Shown: in pieces, positions 1 through 7,730 of the stretch
Position numbering within the stretch: position 1 is the first letter of the stretch
Layout of the letters: each line of letters begins with the position of its first letter
NCBI GenBank assembly: GCA_963205115.1
Contig: CAUJHV010000054.1
Coordinates: 1 to 64,000, forward strand
Length of the DNA stretch: 64,000 bases
Direction of reading: 5' to 3'
From: Pseudomonadota bacterium
GTDB taxonomy: Bacteria > Pseudomonadota > Gammaproteobacteria > Burkholderiales > Burkholderiaceae_C
The notes under the pieces: model-generated
What the model was told of the DNA's origin: nothing
What the model saw: only the letters and a program-made list of their open reading frames with translations
The model's database searches: none
Translations under genes and position numbers: made by a program

Positions 1-429
1 GGCTCGCGCTTCGCCGACACGGTGGAGGCCGAGTCGCGCACGATGCGCGACGTATCGGCACAGGTCGCCGCCAGCGCCGCCGAGATGGCCAGCCTGGGCG
101 AAGGATTCGGCGCGGCCGTGCAGTTGTTCGGCAGCGCCAGCGAACAGCTGACGTCTCAATTGATGCGCATCGAAACCGCGCTGGGCCAGTCGATGGCGCG
201 CAGCGACGAGCAACTGGCCTACTACGTGGCACAGGCGCGCGAGATCATCGACTTGACCCTGGGCTCGCAGAAACAGATCGTCGACGACCTGCAGCAGCTG
301 GCGCGCGCACAGTCGCCGTCGCGGCCCTCGGCCACGGCGACGACGGCGGGCCTGCCCGCCCCGGGCAGCACCGTCGCCGTCTCGCGCCCCGGCGCTGCCG
401 CCACGCCGGCCGAGGTGCCCGCCGCATGA
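1..429 (+). CDS. DUF802-type protein, C-terminal fragment
   Basis: The reading frame is open to the left edge, so the start and most of the gene lie outside the window. The visible 142 residues are an Ala/Glu/Gln-rich helix, probably coiled coil, followed by a Pro/Ala/Ser-rich disordered tail. The assignment to DUF802 rests on order: in Burkholderiales I recall DUF3348-DUF802-OmpA-DUF2894 as a conserved cluster, and the next two genes fit it. DUF802 proteins are long, with N-terminal membrane helices and a long helical tail. The internal GTG at 22 is unlikely to be a start. The next gene begins 64 nt downstream. Family assignment is inference, because the diagnostic N-terminal part is missing. 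Confidence 0.6.
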   Translation, partial: GSRFADTVEAESRTMRDVSAQVAASAAEMASLGEGFGAAVQLFGSASEQLTSQLMRIETALGQSMARSDEQLAYYVAQAREIIDLTLGSQKQIVDDLQQLARAQSPSRPSATATTAGLPAPGSTVAVSRPGAAATPAEVPAA

Positions 430-493
430 CGCGCCAGGTCTGCAACCGGCCGCGCGGGCGCGGCCCGCAGCACATCGTGCGGAGGCCCGCCCC

Positions 494-1144
494 GTGACCG
501 CCTACGAAGACAGCGACGATGGCCTGGAGGCCAGCACGCCCGTGTGGGCCGTCTTTGGCGACCTGATGGCCGGCGTGCTGGGCGCCTTCGTGCTGATCCT
601 GGCCTTCACCGTGGGCCTGCAGATGGATCTGGCTGAACGCCTGAAGAGCGAGATGCAGCAGCGCCAGGCCGAGGCCCAGCGGCGCGAGGCGCTCGAACGC
701 GCGCTCGCCGGCCCGCTGGCGGCCGGCCGCGTGACGCTGGCCAATGGCCGCATCGGCATCAGCGGCAGCGTGCTGTTTGCGCTGAATTCCGCCGAGCTGC
801 AGCCCGACGGCCGGCAGCTGCTCAAGAGCCTGGCCACGCCGCTGGCCACCTATCTGGCGCAACGCGACGAGGTGCTGATGGTCAGCGGCTTCACCGACGA
901 TCGCCAGGTGCGCGACGACGGCCGCGCGCGCTTCGCCGACAACTGGGAGCTGTCCGCGCAGCGCGCGCTGACGGTCACGCGCGCATTGATCGAAGACGGC
1001 GTGCCGCCGGCCACGGTGTTTGCCGCGGCCTTCGGCGCGGAGCAACCAGTGGCCTCGAATGCCGATGCCGCCGGCCGCGCGCTGAACCGGCGCGTGGAAA
1101 TGGCGCCGACGCCGCGTCCGCGCCGCGCGGCGACGGCCGAGTGA
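494..1144 (+). CDS. OmpA/MotB-family inner-membrane protein
   Basis: A 216-residue protein with one N-terminal membrane helix (about residues 20-40), a short charged helix (about 48-72) and a C-terminal OmpA-like peptidoglycan-binding domain (about 85-200). In the OmpA domain, the GFTDD stretch, NWELSAQRA and the final NRRVE match conserved positions. An aspartate (D23, in FGDLMAG) sits at the start of the membrane helix, as the ion-binding aspartate does in MotB. This suggests a stator-type partner for the preceding DUF802 protein. The GTG start is supported by GGAGG at 481-485. Its end overlaps the DUF2894 gene by 4 nt (GTGA), implying translational coupling. Its function is unknown. It is too short and in the wrong context for flagellar MotB. 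Confidence 0.85.
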   Translation: MTAYEDSDDGLEASTPVWAVFGDLMAGVLGAFVLILAFTVGLQMDLAERLKSEMQQRQAEAQRREALERALAGPLAAGRVTLANGRIGISGSVLFALNSAELQPDGRQLLKSLATPLATYLAQRDEVLMVSGFTDDRQVRDDGRARFADNWELSAQRALTVTRALIEDGVPPATVFAAAFGAEQPVASNADAAGRALNRRVEMAPTPRPRRAATAE

Positions 1145-2025
1145 AACCCGCCGTGCAAGCCGACCCGGCTCGCAGCACCGGTCTCGCCGACGGGGATAGG
1201 GGTACTGACGGGGTCTGCCCTATCGACCCGGTCGGCACGCACGCCATCCCCGACACAACCGACACCCTCGGCGGGGGCGACACCCACGACGCCCAGGCCG
1301 CCGTGACCGACTGGCTCCTGCACGCACGCCACACGGCCGACCCCGTGCGTGTCGCGGTGATCGCGGGCCTGGCACGCCGTGCGCGCGCGCACGCGGGCGC
1401 CGTGCGCCAGCGGCTGCTGCAACGCGCTGAACAACTCATTTCCGGTCCGGCGCCCCAACCGCCGCACGCGGCCGGCGATCGCGAGCCCGCCGCCGCGGCG
1501 GCACGCGCGTCGATCCTGCAGGCGCTGTCGGCACAGATCGACCGCCTGGGCCGCACGGCCGTCGCCCTGCCTGCGCCGGCGGCGGGCGCCGTGGCCGGAC
1601 GCCCGGCGGCGCGGGGCGCACCGGCAGCCACCACGAACCCCGCCACACGCGCCAAACCCCACCCGTCGCGCCGGACGATCGACAACCCGCCGGCGCCGCT
1701 GAAAGCCGTCACGGCCTTCAAGGGCACCTGGTCGCGGCTGCGCGCCGAACAGCGCCTGCGCCAGGCCCTGGCGCAGGTGCCGGCGCAGGCCGGGCCGCTG
1801 AACTCCTCGCAAGTGGTCTACCGCGCGCTGCAGGAGATCCATGCGCTGTCACCGGCCTATCTGGACGCCTTCATGGCGCATGTGGATGCGCTGCTCGCGC
1901 TCGAACAGGCCAGCGGTGCGGCCGACCTGGCCACGCGCGCCACGGCCCGGCCCGACAGCGACAAGCGGCCCGGCACCCGCGCCGCGCGCAAGGGCGGCGG
2001 GCCGGGCACCGCCGGTCGCGCCTGA
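1141..2025 (+). CDS. DUF2894 domain-containing protein
   Basis: A 294-residue protein without signal peptide or membrane helix. It has an N-terminal region (about 45-90) around ADPVRVAVIAGLARRA and HAGAVRQRLLQRA, an Ala/Pro-rich linker (about 95-185), and a conserved C-terminal block (about 190-265) containing GPLNSSQVV and LSPAYLDAFMAHVDALL, which I recognise as the DUF2894 signature. The tail is basic and disordered. It starts at a GTG overlapping the stop of the OmpA-family gene, so the two are coupled. No biochemical role is known for the family; its constant association with DUF802 and OmpA genes suggests a cytoplasmic accessory of a membrane complex. That role is inference. Confidence 0.75.
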   Translation: MKPAVQADPARSTGLADGDRGTDGVCPIDPVGTHAIPDTTDTLGGGDTHDAQAAVTDWLLHARHTADPVRVAVIAGLARRARAHAGAVRQRLLQRAEQLISGPAPQPPHAAGDREPAAAAARASILQALSAQIDRLGRTAVALPAPAAGAVAGRPAARGAPAATTNPATRAKPHPSRRTIDNPPAPLKAVTAFKGTWSRLRAEQRLRQALAQVPAQAGPLNSSQVVYRALQEIHALSPAYLDAFMAHVDALLALEQASGAADLATRATARPDSDKRPGTRAARKGGGPGTAGRA

Positions 2026-2250
2026 GGGAACGCTGGATCCGTACCCGCGGATGCACGGTGCCGCGAGGGACGGGTTCCATATCGCCGTAATACCCGCTTC
2101 GGCACAGGGGCGCATGCTCAACGCAGATGATGTGTGATCCACACGGCCTGCCCGGTCGGGGCACATGGCCGATTAACCTCGCTCGTGCCACCCGTGGCGT
2201 CTGTCGCCGCCACGGCTTGCGGGCTGGGGTGTGTCGATCCGGAGCCCCGC

Positions 2251-2850
2251 ATGACGACTGTCGCCTACTGTTTCACGCCTGTCTCGCCCTGGGCCTATCT
2301 GGGCCACGCGCGCCTGGTGGCGCTGGCCCAGGCCGCAGACGCCCAGGTGCGTGTACTGCCCGTGGACTACGGCGCCATCTTTCCGGCATCGGGCGGGCTG
2401 CCACTGGCCAAGCGCGCGCCACAGCGTCAGGCCTACCGGCTGGTGGAATTGCAGCGCTTCAGCACGCACCTGGGCATCCCGCTGAACCTGCACCCGGCCT
2501 TCTTCCCGACGGACCCGACGGCCGCCTCCCGGCTGATCGTGGCCGTCGACGAATTCGACGGGCCCGATGCCGCGCTGGCACTCAGCGGCGCGCTGATGCG
2601 CGCGGTGTGGGCCGAGCAGCGCAACATCGCCGACGCGACCACGCTCGCGGCGATCGTGCAGGACTGCGGACTGTCCGCGCAACGCCTGGTCCAGGCGACC
2701 GAAGAAGCCATCGCGCTGCGCTACGCGGCCAACACGCAATGGGCGATCGAGGTGGGCGTCTTCGGTGCGCCGAGCTATGTCGTGGACGGCGAGATCTTCT
2801 GGGGCCAGGACCGGCTGGACTTTGTGGCGCGCCGGCTGGGTGTGGCGTGA
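2251..2850 (+). CDS. 2-hydroxychromene-2-carboxylate isomerase family protein (DsbA-like fold)
   Basis: A 199-residue protein of the kappa-class GST/DsbA-like group that includes 2-hydroxychromene-2-carboxylate isomerase (NahD). The start is set at ATG 2251, preceded by GGAG at 2241-2244; an upstream in-frame extension has no good ribosome site. The N-terminus (VAYCFTPVSPWAYLGHARL) carries the FxxxSPWAYL motif that binds glutathione in this family. Near the C-terminus, GVFGAPSYVVDGEIFWGQDRL is the conserved G-V-x-G-x-P-x-F/Y-x-V block with cis-Pro, followed by FWGQDRL. No naphthalene or aromatic degradation genes lie nearby, so the substrate is unknown. Confidence 0.85.
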   Translation: MTTVAYCFTPVSPWAYLGHARLVALAQAADAQVRVLPVDYGAIFPASGGLPLAKRAPQRQAYRLVELQRFSTHLGIPLNLHPAFFPTDPTAASRLIVAVDEFDGPDAALALSGALMRAVWAEQRNIADATTLAAIVQDCGLSAQRLVQATEEAIALRYAANTQWAIEVGVFGAPSYVVDGEIFWGQDRLDFVARRLGVA

Positions 2851-2936
2851 AGGCCGGACAGGCCCCGCTGCATGTCAGAGCCCCACGCGGGCGGCACGGA
2901 CCGCGTAAGCTGACACCGCACGCTGGAGACACGCCC

Positions 2937-3383
2937 ATGAGCCTGGATCGATCCGACACCCGAAGCCATGTCATCCCGGCCACGCCGGATGCCGTCTTTG
3001 CCGCCATCGCCGACCCCGTGCGCATCGCCCGCTGGTGGGGCCCGGCGGGCTTCACCAATACGATCCAGTGCTTCGAGTTCCATGCCGGTGGCCGCTGGCT
3101 GCTGACCATGCACGGACCCGACGGCAATGACTATCCGAACGAGAGCCGCTTCACGCGCATCGAGCCCGGCCACTTGTTCGAGATCGAGCACCTGAACGGC
3201 CACCATTTCGTGCTCACGCTGACGCTCTCGCCCGAAGGCAGCGACGCCACGCGCGTGGATTGGCAGCAGACCTTCGACACCGTCGAGCACTACCGCAACC
3301 TGGCCACTTTTGTGGCGCAGGCCAACCAGCAGAACCTCGAGCGGCTGGCGGCCGAGGTGCAGGCGGGCGCGGACGCGGGTTGA
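2937..3383 (+). CDS. SRPBCC/AHSA1 family protein
   Basis: A 148-residue START-like (SRPBCC) protein of the AHSA1 type. It starts at ATG 2937 with GGAG about 9 nt upstream. Typical elements are the N-terminal T-P-D-A-V-F-A-A-I-A-D block, the ARWWGPAGFTN motif, and the F-H-x-G-G-R-W strand (FHAGGRWLLTMHGPDG). The fold forms a helix-grip cavity for hydrophobic ligands. Bacterial members are usually uncharacterised and often lie beside ArsR-type regulators, of which none is visible here. It probably shares a transcript with the upstream isomerase, from which it is separated by 86 nt. The ligand is unknown. Confidence 0.85.
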   Translation: MSLDRSDTRSHVIPATPDAVFAAIADPVRIARWWGPAGFTNTIQCFEFHAGGRWLLTMHGPDGNDYPNESRFTRIEPGHLFEIEHLNGHHFVLTLTLSPEGSDATRVDWQQTFDTVEHYRNLATFVAQANQQNLERLAAEVQAGADAG

Positions 3384-3616
3384 GACAGGCACCAGCGGCT
3401 GCGCCCGCGAAGCACCGTTTCCATTGAGCAGATGACGCGCCCGGCCGGCCGGGCTGGCCGCTGTCGCATGACTTCGCTAACCTCTGCCGTGTCAGGCCAC
3501 AAGGGAGTCAGGGCCATGCGGGTCGTTCTCGACGCAGGGAAGACGGTTGCTCGCGGTGATGGCGCCGTGCAACCTTGCGTGTGCCGCCCCGGGGCCCTCG
3601 CTGTTCATCGCGCCGC

Positions 3617-4900
3617 ATGAAAGCCCGGCTGGAGCCATCGCACCTTGCACGCGGATGTCGCCGCCTGCTGGGTATCCTCTGGCTCTTGGGGCCGGTGCTT
3701 GCATGGGCGTCGCCTGCCACGCGCGCCGACGTCGCGAGCCCACTGCGCGTCGAAGCGGTGAGCGCGTGGCGCCACCTGGCCGCAGCCGCGCGCCGCGTGC
3801 CGCGCGTCGAGGTCGCGGCCACGCCGACCGAGTTGCCTCAAACCCAGGCGCTGGGCCTTCTCATCCGCGGGGCGCGCCAGGGGCGGCTCGTGGTGCTGAC
3901 GCTCGATTCAGCGGGCGTCGTGGCCGCACGCCAGACCCGCGCGGCACCATCGGGACCGGGCAACCAGGGTCGCTCGCTCACCGTCGCGGGCAGTGGCGCA
4001 GACGATCTGCCCTTTGACCCGGGGCGGTACCTGGTGGCCGCACTCCTGCTGCGCGACGCAGGCGGCGAGGTCCCGGCCGCCCGCAGGAACTGGCAATCGG
4101 CACTGCCCGACTTGCTGACGCCTTGGCTCGAGGCCGCTCACGCCGCAGTCCCGCCGAATGCCGAATTGCTCGCCCTGGGGTTGGACACCTTCATCGTCTG
4201 CCTCGCGCGACGCCCGTGCCCGGGCTCGGCCCGGACGCGGCCGGCCCTCGACGAGATCGAGGACCTGCTTCGGCCGCCGCCCAATCTGCCGCCGGGCATC
4301 TTTCGGGACGAAGCGCCACCGCCTGGCGACCCCGTGCGGGCCCTGCCCGAGGCGGCGCTGGCCATCATCAAGGCCGCGGAGGGTTGGCGAGCCCAGATCT
4401 ACGAGGACCCGGCGGGCTTCTGCACCATCGGTCACGGCCATCTGGTCAAACGCGGCCCGTGCGATGCCGAAACCCGTGCGCGCTTCGCGGGGGCGCTCAC
4501 ACCGCAAGAGGGTGAACGCCTGCTGCGCGAGGACTTGCGCGCGGCACAACTCGCCGTCGAACGACTGGTGCGGGTCCGGCTGGAAGACAGTCAATATGCG
4601 GCGCTGGTGTCCTTTGTCTTCAACGTCGGCGTGGGCAACTTCAGCCGTTCACGGCTGCTCGCTCTGCTCAATCGCCACGAGTCCAGAGCGGTCGTCACTC
4701 AGTTGGGGCTGTGGACGGCGGTGCGCGGCGTCGAGCTCGAAGGCCTGCGCAAGCGTCGCGAAGAAGAGGCCCGACTCTTCGCGCAGGCTCAGGGATTTCC
4801 AGCTCCGGGCACCACGCGGCGGATCGAGATCACCGGCTCGGCCATTCGTCGCGCGGATCGCGAGCAGCTACCTCTCATCGATATCGAAGCGGGCGAGTAG
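3617..4900 (+). CDS. Exported GH24 (T4/lambdoid-type) lysozyme with N-terminal extension
   Basis: A 427-residue protein. ATG 3617 was chosen because it is followed by a basic stretch and a hydrophobic core (LLGILWLLGPVLAW, about 17-30) ending in ASPATRA, a plausible Sec signal peptide. Residues 75-230 are not recognised. Residues about 245-395 form a GH24 muramidase domain with the E-8x-D-5x-T catalytic triad: E255, D264, T270 within AEGWRAQIYEDPAGFCTIGHG, followed by QYAALVSFVFNVGVGNF. It should cleave the glycan strand of peptidoglycan in the periplasm. The last 27 residues are unusual and resemble the start of some TonB-dependent receptor domains (ITGSAIRRAD). No holin, spanin or other phage gene is nearby, so this looks like a cellular lysozyme. 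Confidence 0.85.
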   Translation: MKARLEPSHLARGCRRLLGILWLLGPVLAWASPATRADVASPLRVEAVSAWRHLAAAARRVPRVEVAATPTELPQTQALGLLIRGARQGRLVVLTLDSAGVVAARQTRAAPSGPGNQGRSLTVAGSGADDLPFDPGRYLVAALLLRDAGGEVPAARRNWQSALPDLLTPWLEAAHAAVPPNAELLALGLDTFIVCLARRPCPGSARTRPALDEIEDLLRPPPNLPPGIFRDEAPPPGDPVRALPEAALAIIKAAEGWRAQIYEDPAGFCTIGHGHLVKRGPCDAETRARFAGALTPQEGERLLREDLRAAQLAVERLVRVRLEDSQYAALVSFVFNVGVGNFSRSRLLALLNRHESRAVVTQLGLWTAVRGVELEGLRKRREEEARLFAQAQGFPAPGTTRRIEITGSAIRRADREQLPLIDIEAGE

Positions 4901-4924
4901 AGCGGCAAACCGCCGCGGACCGCC

Positions 4925-5383
4925 TCAGCCCGCCGCTTCACCCACCCGCTTGATCGCCGCGCGCACGCGCTGATAGGTGCCGCAGCGGCAGATGTTGCCC
5001 GACATCGCCGCATCGATCTGCGCGTCGGTGGGCTTGGGCGTGTCGCGCAGCAGCGCGCAGGCGCTCATCACCTGGCCGCTCTGGCAGTAGCCACACTGCA
5101 CGACGTCGACCTCGTCCCAGGCCTTCTGCACGGCCTCGGGCACCGGGCCCGACAGCCCTTCGATGGTGGTGACGGCCTTGGCGGCCAGCGTCGAGATGGG
5201 CGTGACGCAGGCCCGCGTGGGCGCGCCGTCGACGTGCACGGTGCAGGCGCCGCACAGGGCCATGCCGCAGCCGTACTTGGTGCCCAGCAGGCCCAGTTCG
5301 CCGCGCAGCACCCACAGCAGCGGCGTGTCGGGTTCGGCCTTGACTTCGGTGTCCTTGCCGTTGATGTTCAGGCGGATGCTCAT
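4925..5383 (-). CDS. (2Fe-2S)-binding small subunit of a molybdenum hydroxylase (isoquinoline 1-oxidoreductase type)
   Basis: A 152-residue small subunit of the xanthine dehydrogenase family. The N-terminal plant-type ferredoxin cluster is set by GTKYGCGMALCGACTVHVDG (C-x4-C-x2-C), with the fourth Cys in TRACVTP. The C-terminal cluster is set by CGYCQSGQ and ICRCGTYQR. It passes electrons from the Mo site of the large subunit, whose gene ends 16 nt upstream, to an unseen acceptor. The length is normal for IorA-like proteins. No FAD subunit is encoded beside it, as is usual for the IorAB type, which often uses a cytochrome c acceptor. Confidence 0.9.
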   Translation of the reverse strand: MSIRLNINGKDTEVKAEPDTPLLWVLRGELGLLGTKYGCGMALCGACTVHVDGAPTRACVTPISTLAAKAVTTIEGLSGPVPEAVQKAWDEVDVVQCGYCQSGQVMSACALLRDTPKPTDAQIDAAMSGNICRCGTYQRVRAAIKRVGEAAG

Positions 5384-5398
5384 GGTGCGGTGTGTCCT

Positions 5399-7684
5399 TC
5401 AGGCCAGGCGCAAGGGCAGCGCGCGCAGGCGCTGGCCGGTGAGTGCAAATACGGCGTTAGCCACGGCCGGCGCGACGGGCGGCGTGCCCGGCTCGCCCAT
5501 GCCTTCGGGGTGTTCGGTGCTGGGGATGATCTCGGTGAACACCTGCGGCGCTTCGTTCATGCGCAGCACCGGCGCGTCGTGGAAGTTGCCGGGCTTGACC
5601 TGGCCCTTCTCGATGCGCACGCCGCCTTGCAGCGCGGCCGACAGGCCGAAGATCACGGCACTTTCCATCTGCTGGCGGATGCCCTCGGGGTTGACGGGCA
5701 GACCGCAGTCCACGGCGCACCACACGCGGTGCACGCGGATGGTCTTCTTGTCGGCGTCCAGGCTGACCTCGGCCACCTGCGCGACGATGGCGCCGAAGCT
5801 CTGGTGCAGCGCCACGCCGCGCGCACGCCGCGCGCCGTCCGGCCCCGGCAGCGGCGCGGTGCGCCAGCCCGAGATGTCGGCCACCTTCTGCAGCACGGCC
5901 AGGTGGCGCGGGTGGCGCTGGAGCAGCGCCGCGCGGAAGGCCACCGGATCGGCCTTGGCCGCCGCGGCGCATTCGTCGATGAATCCTTCCTTGAAGAAGG
6001 CCTGGTGCGAGTGGCCCACGCTGCGCCAGAAGCCCACCGGCACCGGCAGATCGACGATCTCGTGGCCGATGCGCGCGGCCGGAAATTCGTAGGGTTGGTC
6101 GAAAGCGCCTTCGTCCGTGGTCTTGTCCGGGCCCATGCCGGCCAGGCCGAACAGCCGGTTCAGCACCTGATGCACGATGGACTGCCCGGCCGAGACGTTG
6201 TGCCAGGCCACCAGTGCGCCCTGCGCATCGAAGCCGGCCTTGAAGCGGCTGACCGCGGCGGGACGGTAGAAGTCGTGCTGCGTGTCCTCGGTGCGCGTCC
6301 AGAAGGTCTGCACCGGTCGGCCATCACCGTGCTGGGCGATGGCCGCGGCCTGCGCGATGAAATCGATGTCCAGCCGCCGCCCGAAGCCGCCGCCCAGCAT
6401 CTGCACCTGCACGTCGATGCGGTGGTTCTCCAGACCCGTCACGCGGTGCACGGCCATGCGTGCCAGGCCCGGCACTTGCGTGGGCGCCCAGACCGTGGCC
6501 TTGCCGTCGGCGATCTGCACGGTGCAGTTCATCGGCTCCATGGTCTGGTGGGCCAGCCAGGGCGCGCGGTATTCGGCCTCGAGGGTGCGCGCGGCACCAC
6601 CCATCGCTGCCGCCACGTCGCCGGTCTTGAAGTAGCCGAAGCCTTCGCCCTTGGCGGCCACCTGCGCCAGCTGGTCCATCGCGGCGGCGCTGTCGAAGCT
6701 GGCGGCGGCGCCGTGGTCCCACTCCACTTTGACGGCTTCCACACCCTTCATCGCATGCCAGGGGCTGTCGGCGATCACGGCCACGCAGCCGGTGCCGCCG
6801 TGCAGGCCGTCCAGCGAGACCACCTTGACGACGCCGGGCAGCGCCATGGCCGGCGCAGGGTCGAAAGTCCGCGCGCGCCCGCCCAGCGTGGGGCACATGC
6901 GCACGCTGGCCCAGCGCATGTCGGGCAGGCGGACGTCCAGCCCGTAGCGTGCCTGGCCGCGCGCCTTGGCCGGGCCGTCGATGCGCGCGCGCGGCTGGCC
7001 GATCAGCTTGAACTGCTCGGGTGTCTTGAGCTTGACCTGCTCCGGCAGCGGCCCGGCGGCCGCCTCCGCCACCAGTTCGCCGAAACGTGCGCGGTGATTG
7101 CTGTTGGCGTGCAGCAACTCGCCGTTGCGCACGACGATTTCGTCCGGGCTGACCTTCCAGCGGCGCGCGGCCGCGCCCACCAGCATGGCCCGCGCCGACG
7201 CGCCGGCCTCGCGCATCGGCAGCCACAGGTCCTTGACGGTGGATGAGCCGCCCGTCATCTGCAGACCCCAGTTGCGCATGGTTTTGGCCGTCAGCCATTG
7301 CGCAGTGCGCTTGACCGCGCCCTTGTCGTCGGGATGGAAGGGCAGGCCGTCCACCACGGTGGCCAGGTTGTTGTAGATGGCGTCGACAGGTGGATGTTCG
7401 GTGCTCACGCGCGACCAGTCGGCATCGAGCTCGTCGGCCAGCACCATCGCCAGACTGGTCAGCACGCCCTGCCCCATTTCGGACTTGGGCACCTGCACGA
7501 TCACGCGGTCGTCGGGTGTCAGCGTCACCCAGCCGTTGAAGGCGTGGCGGCCCGGCAGGATGGGCTGCGGCTCGTCCGGCATCAGGCGCGCGCGCGGCGG
7601 ACGCACCGCCCAGCCGATGGTCAAGGCGCCGGCCGCGGCCAGGGTTCCCAGGATGAAGGCACGTCTTGGTTTCATGCACCGCAT
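5399..7684 (-). CDS. Molybdopterin-binding large subunit of an isoquinoline 1-oxidoreductase-type hydroxylase
   Basis: A 761-residue xanthine dehydrogenase-family large subunit of the IorB type, which uses a molybdopterin cytosine dinucleotide cofactor. The N-terminus has twin arginines before a hydrophobic segment (RRAFILGTLAAAGALTIGW), a probable Tat signal for export as a folded holoenzyme. Further marks are SEMGQGVLTSLAMVLADEL, GGGFGRR, and near the end GMGEPGTPPVAPAVANAVFALTG with the catalytic glutamate of the family. Substrates of relatives are N-heterocycles or aldehydes; the true one cannot be read here. Two ATGs (7684 and 7675) are possible starts. The gene is followed by its small subunit, and no XdhC/CoxI-type maturation gene is in view. 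Confidence 0.9.
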   Translation of the reverse strand: MRCMKPRRAFILGTLAAAGALTIGWAVRPPRARLMPDEPQPILPGRHAFNGWVTLTPDDRVIVQVPKSEMGQGVLTSLAMVLADELDADWSRVSTEHPPVDAIYNNLATVVDGLPFHPDDKGAVKRTAQWLTAKTMRNWGLQMTGGSSTVKDLWLPMREAGASARAMLVGAAARRWKVSPDEIVVRNGELLHANSNHRARFGELVAEAAAGPLPEQVKLKTPEQFKLIGQPRARIDGPAKARGQARYGLDVRLPDMRWASVRMCPTLGGRARTFDPAPAMALPGVVKVVSLDGLHGGTGCVAVIADSPWHAMKGVEAVKVEWDHGAAASFDSAAAMDQLAQVAAKGEGFGYFKTGDVAAAMGGAARTLEAEYRAPWLAHQTMEPMNCTVQIADGKATVWAPTQVPGLARMAVHRVTGLENHRIDVQVQMLGGGFGRRLDIDFIAQAAAIAQHGDGRPVQTFWTRTEDTQHDFYRPAAVSRFKAGFDAQGALVAWHNVSAGQSIVHQVLNRLFGLAGMGPDKTTDEGAFDQPYEFPAARIGHEIVDLPVPVGFWRSVGHSHQAFFKEGFIDECAAAAKADPVAFRAALLQRHPRHLAVLQKVADISGWRTAPLPGPDGARRARGVALHQSFGAIVAQVAEVSLDADKKTIRVHRVWCAVDCGLPVNPEGIRQQMESAVIFGLSAALQGGVRIEKGQVKPGNFHDAPVLRMNEAPQVFTEIIPSTEHPEGMGEPGTPPVAPAVANAVFALTGQRLRALPLRLA

Positions 7685-7730
7685 GCTAAGCGGAGCCTTC
7701 GTGCCTGCCGCAAGCGGGTCAGCCCGCGGT

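Noticed and set aside
1..2025. Complete Zorya anti-phage system
   Set aside because: Only a MotB/ZorB-like protein and part of a possible ZorA-like partner are visible. No ZorC, ZorD helicase or ZorE nuclease follows; the next genes are an isomerase and an SRPBCC protein.
3617..4900. Prophage remnant because of the GH24 lysozyme
   Set aside because: No holin, spanin, integrase, structural gene or att site is nearby, and the protein has a Sec signal and extra domains.
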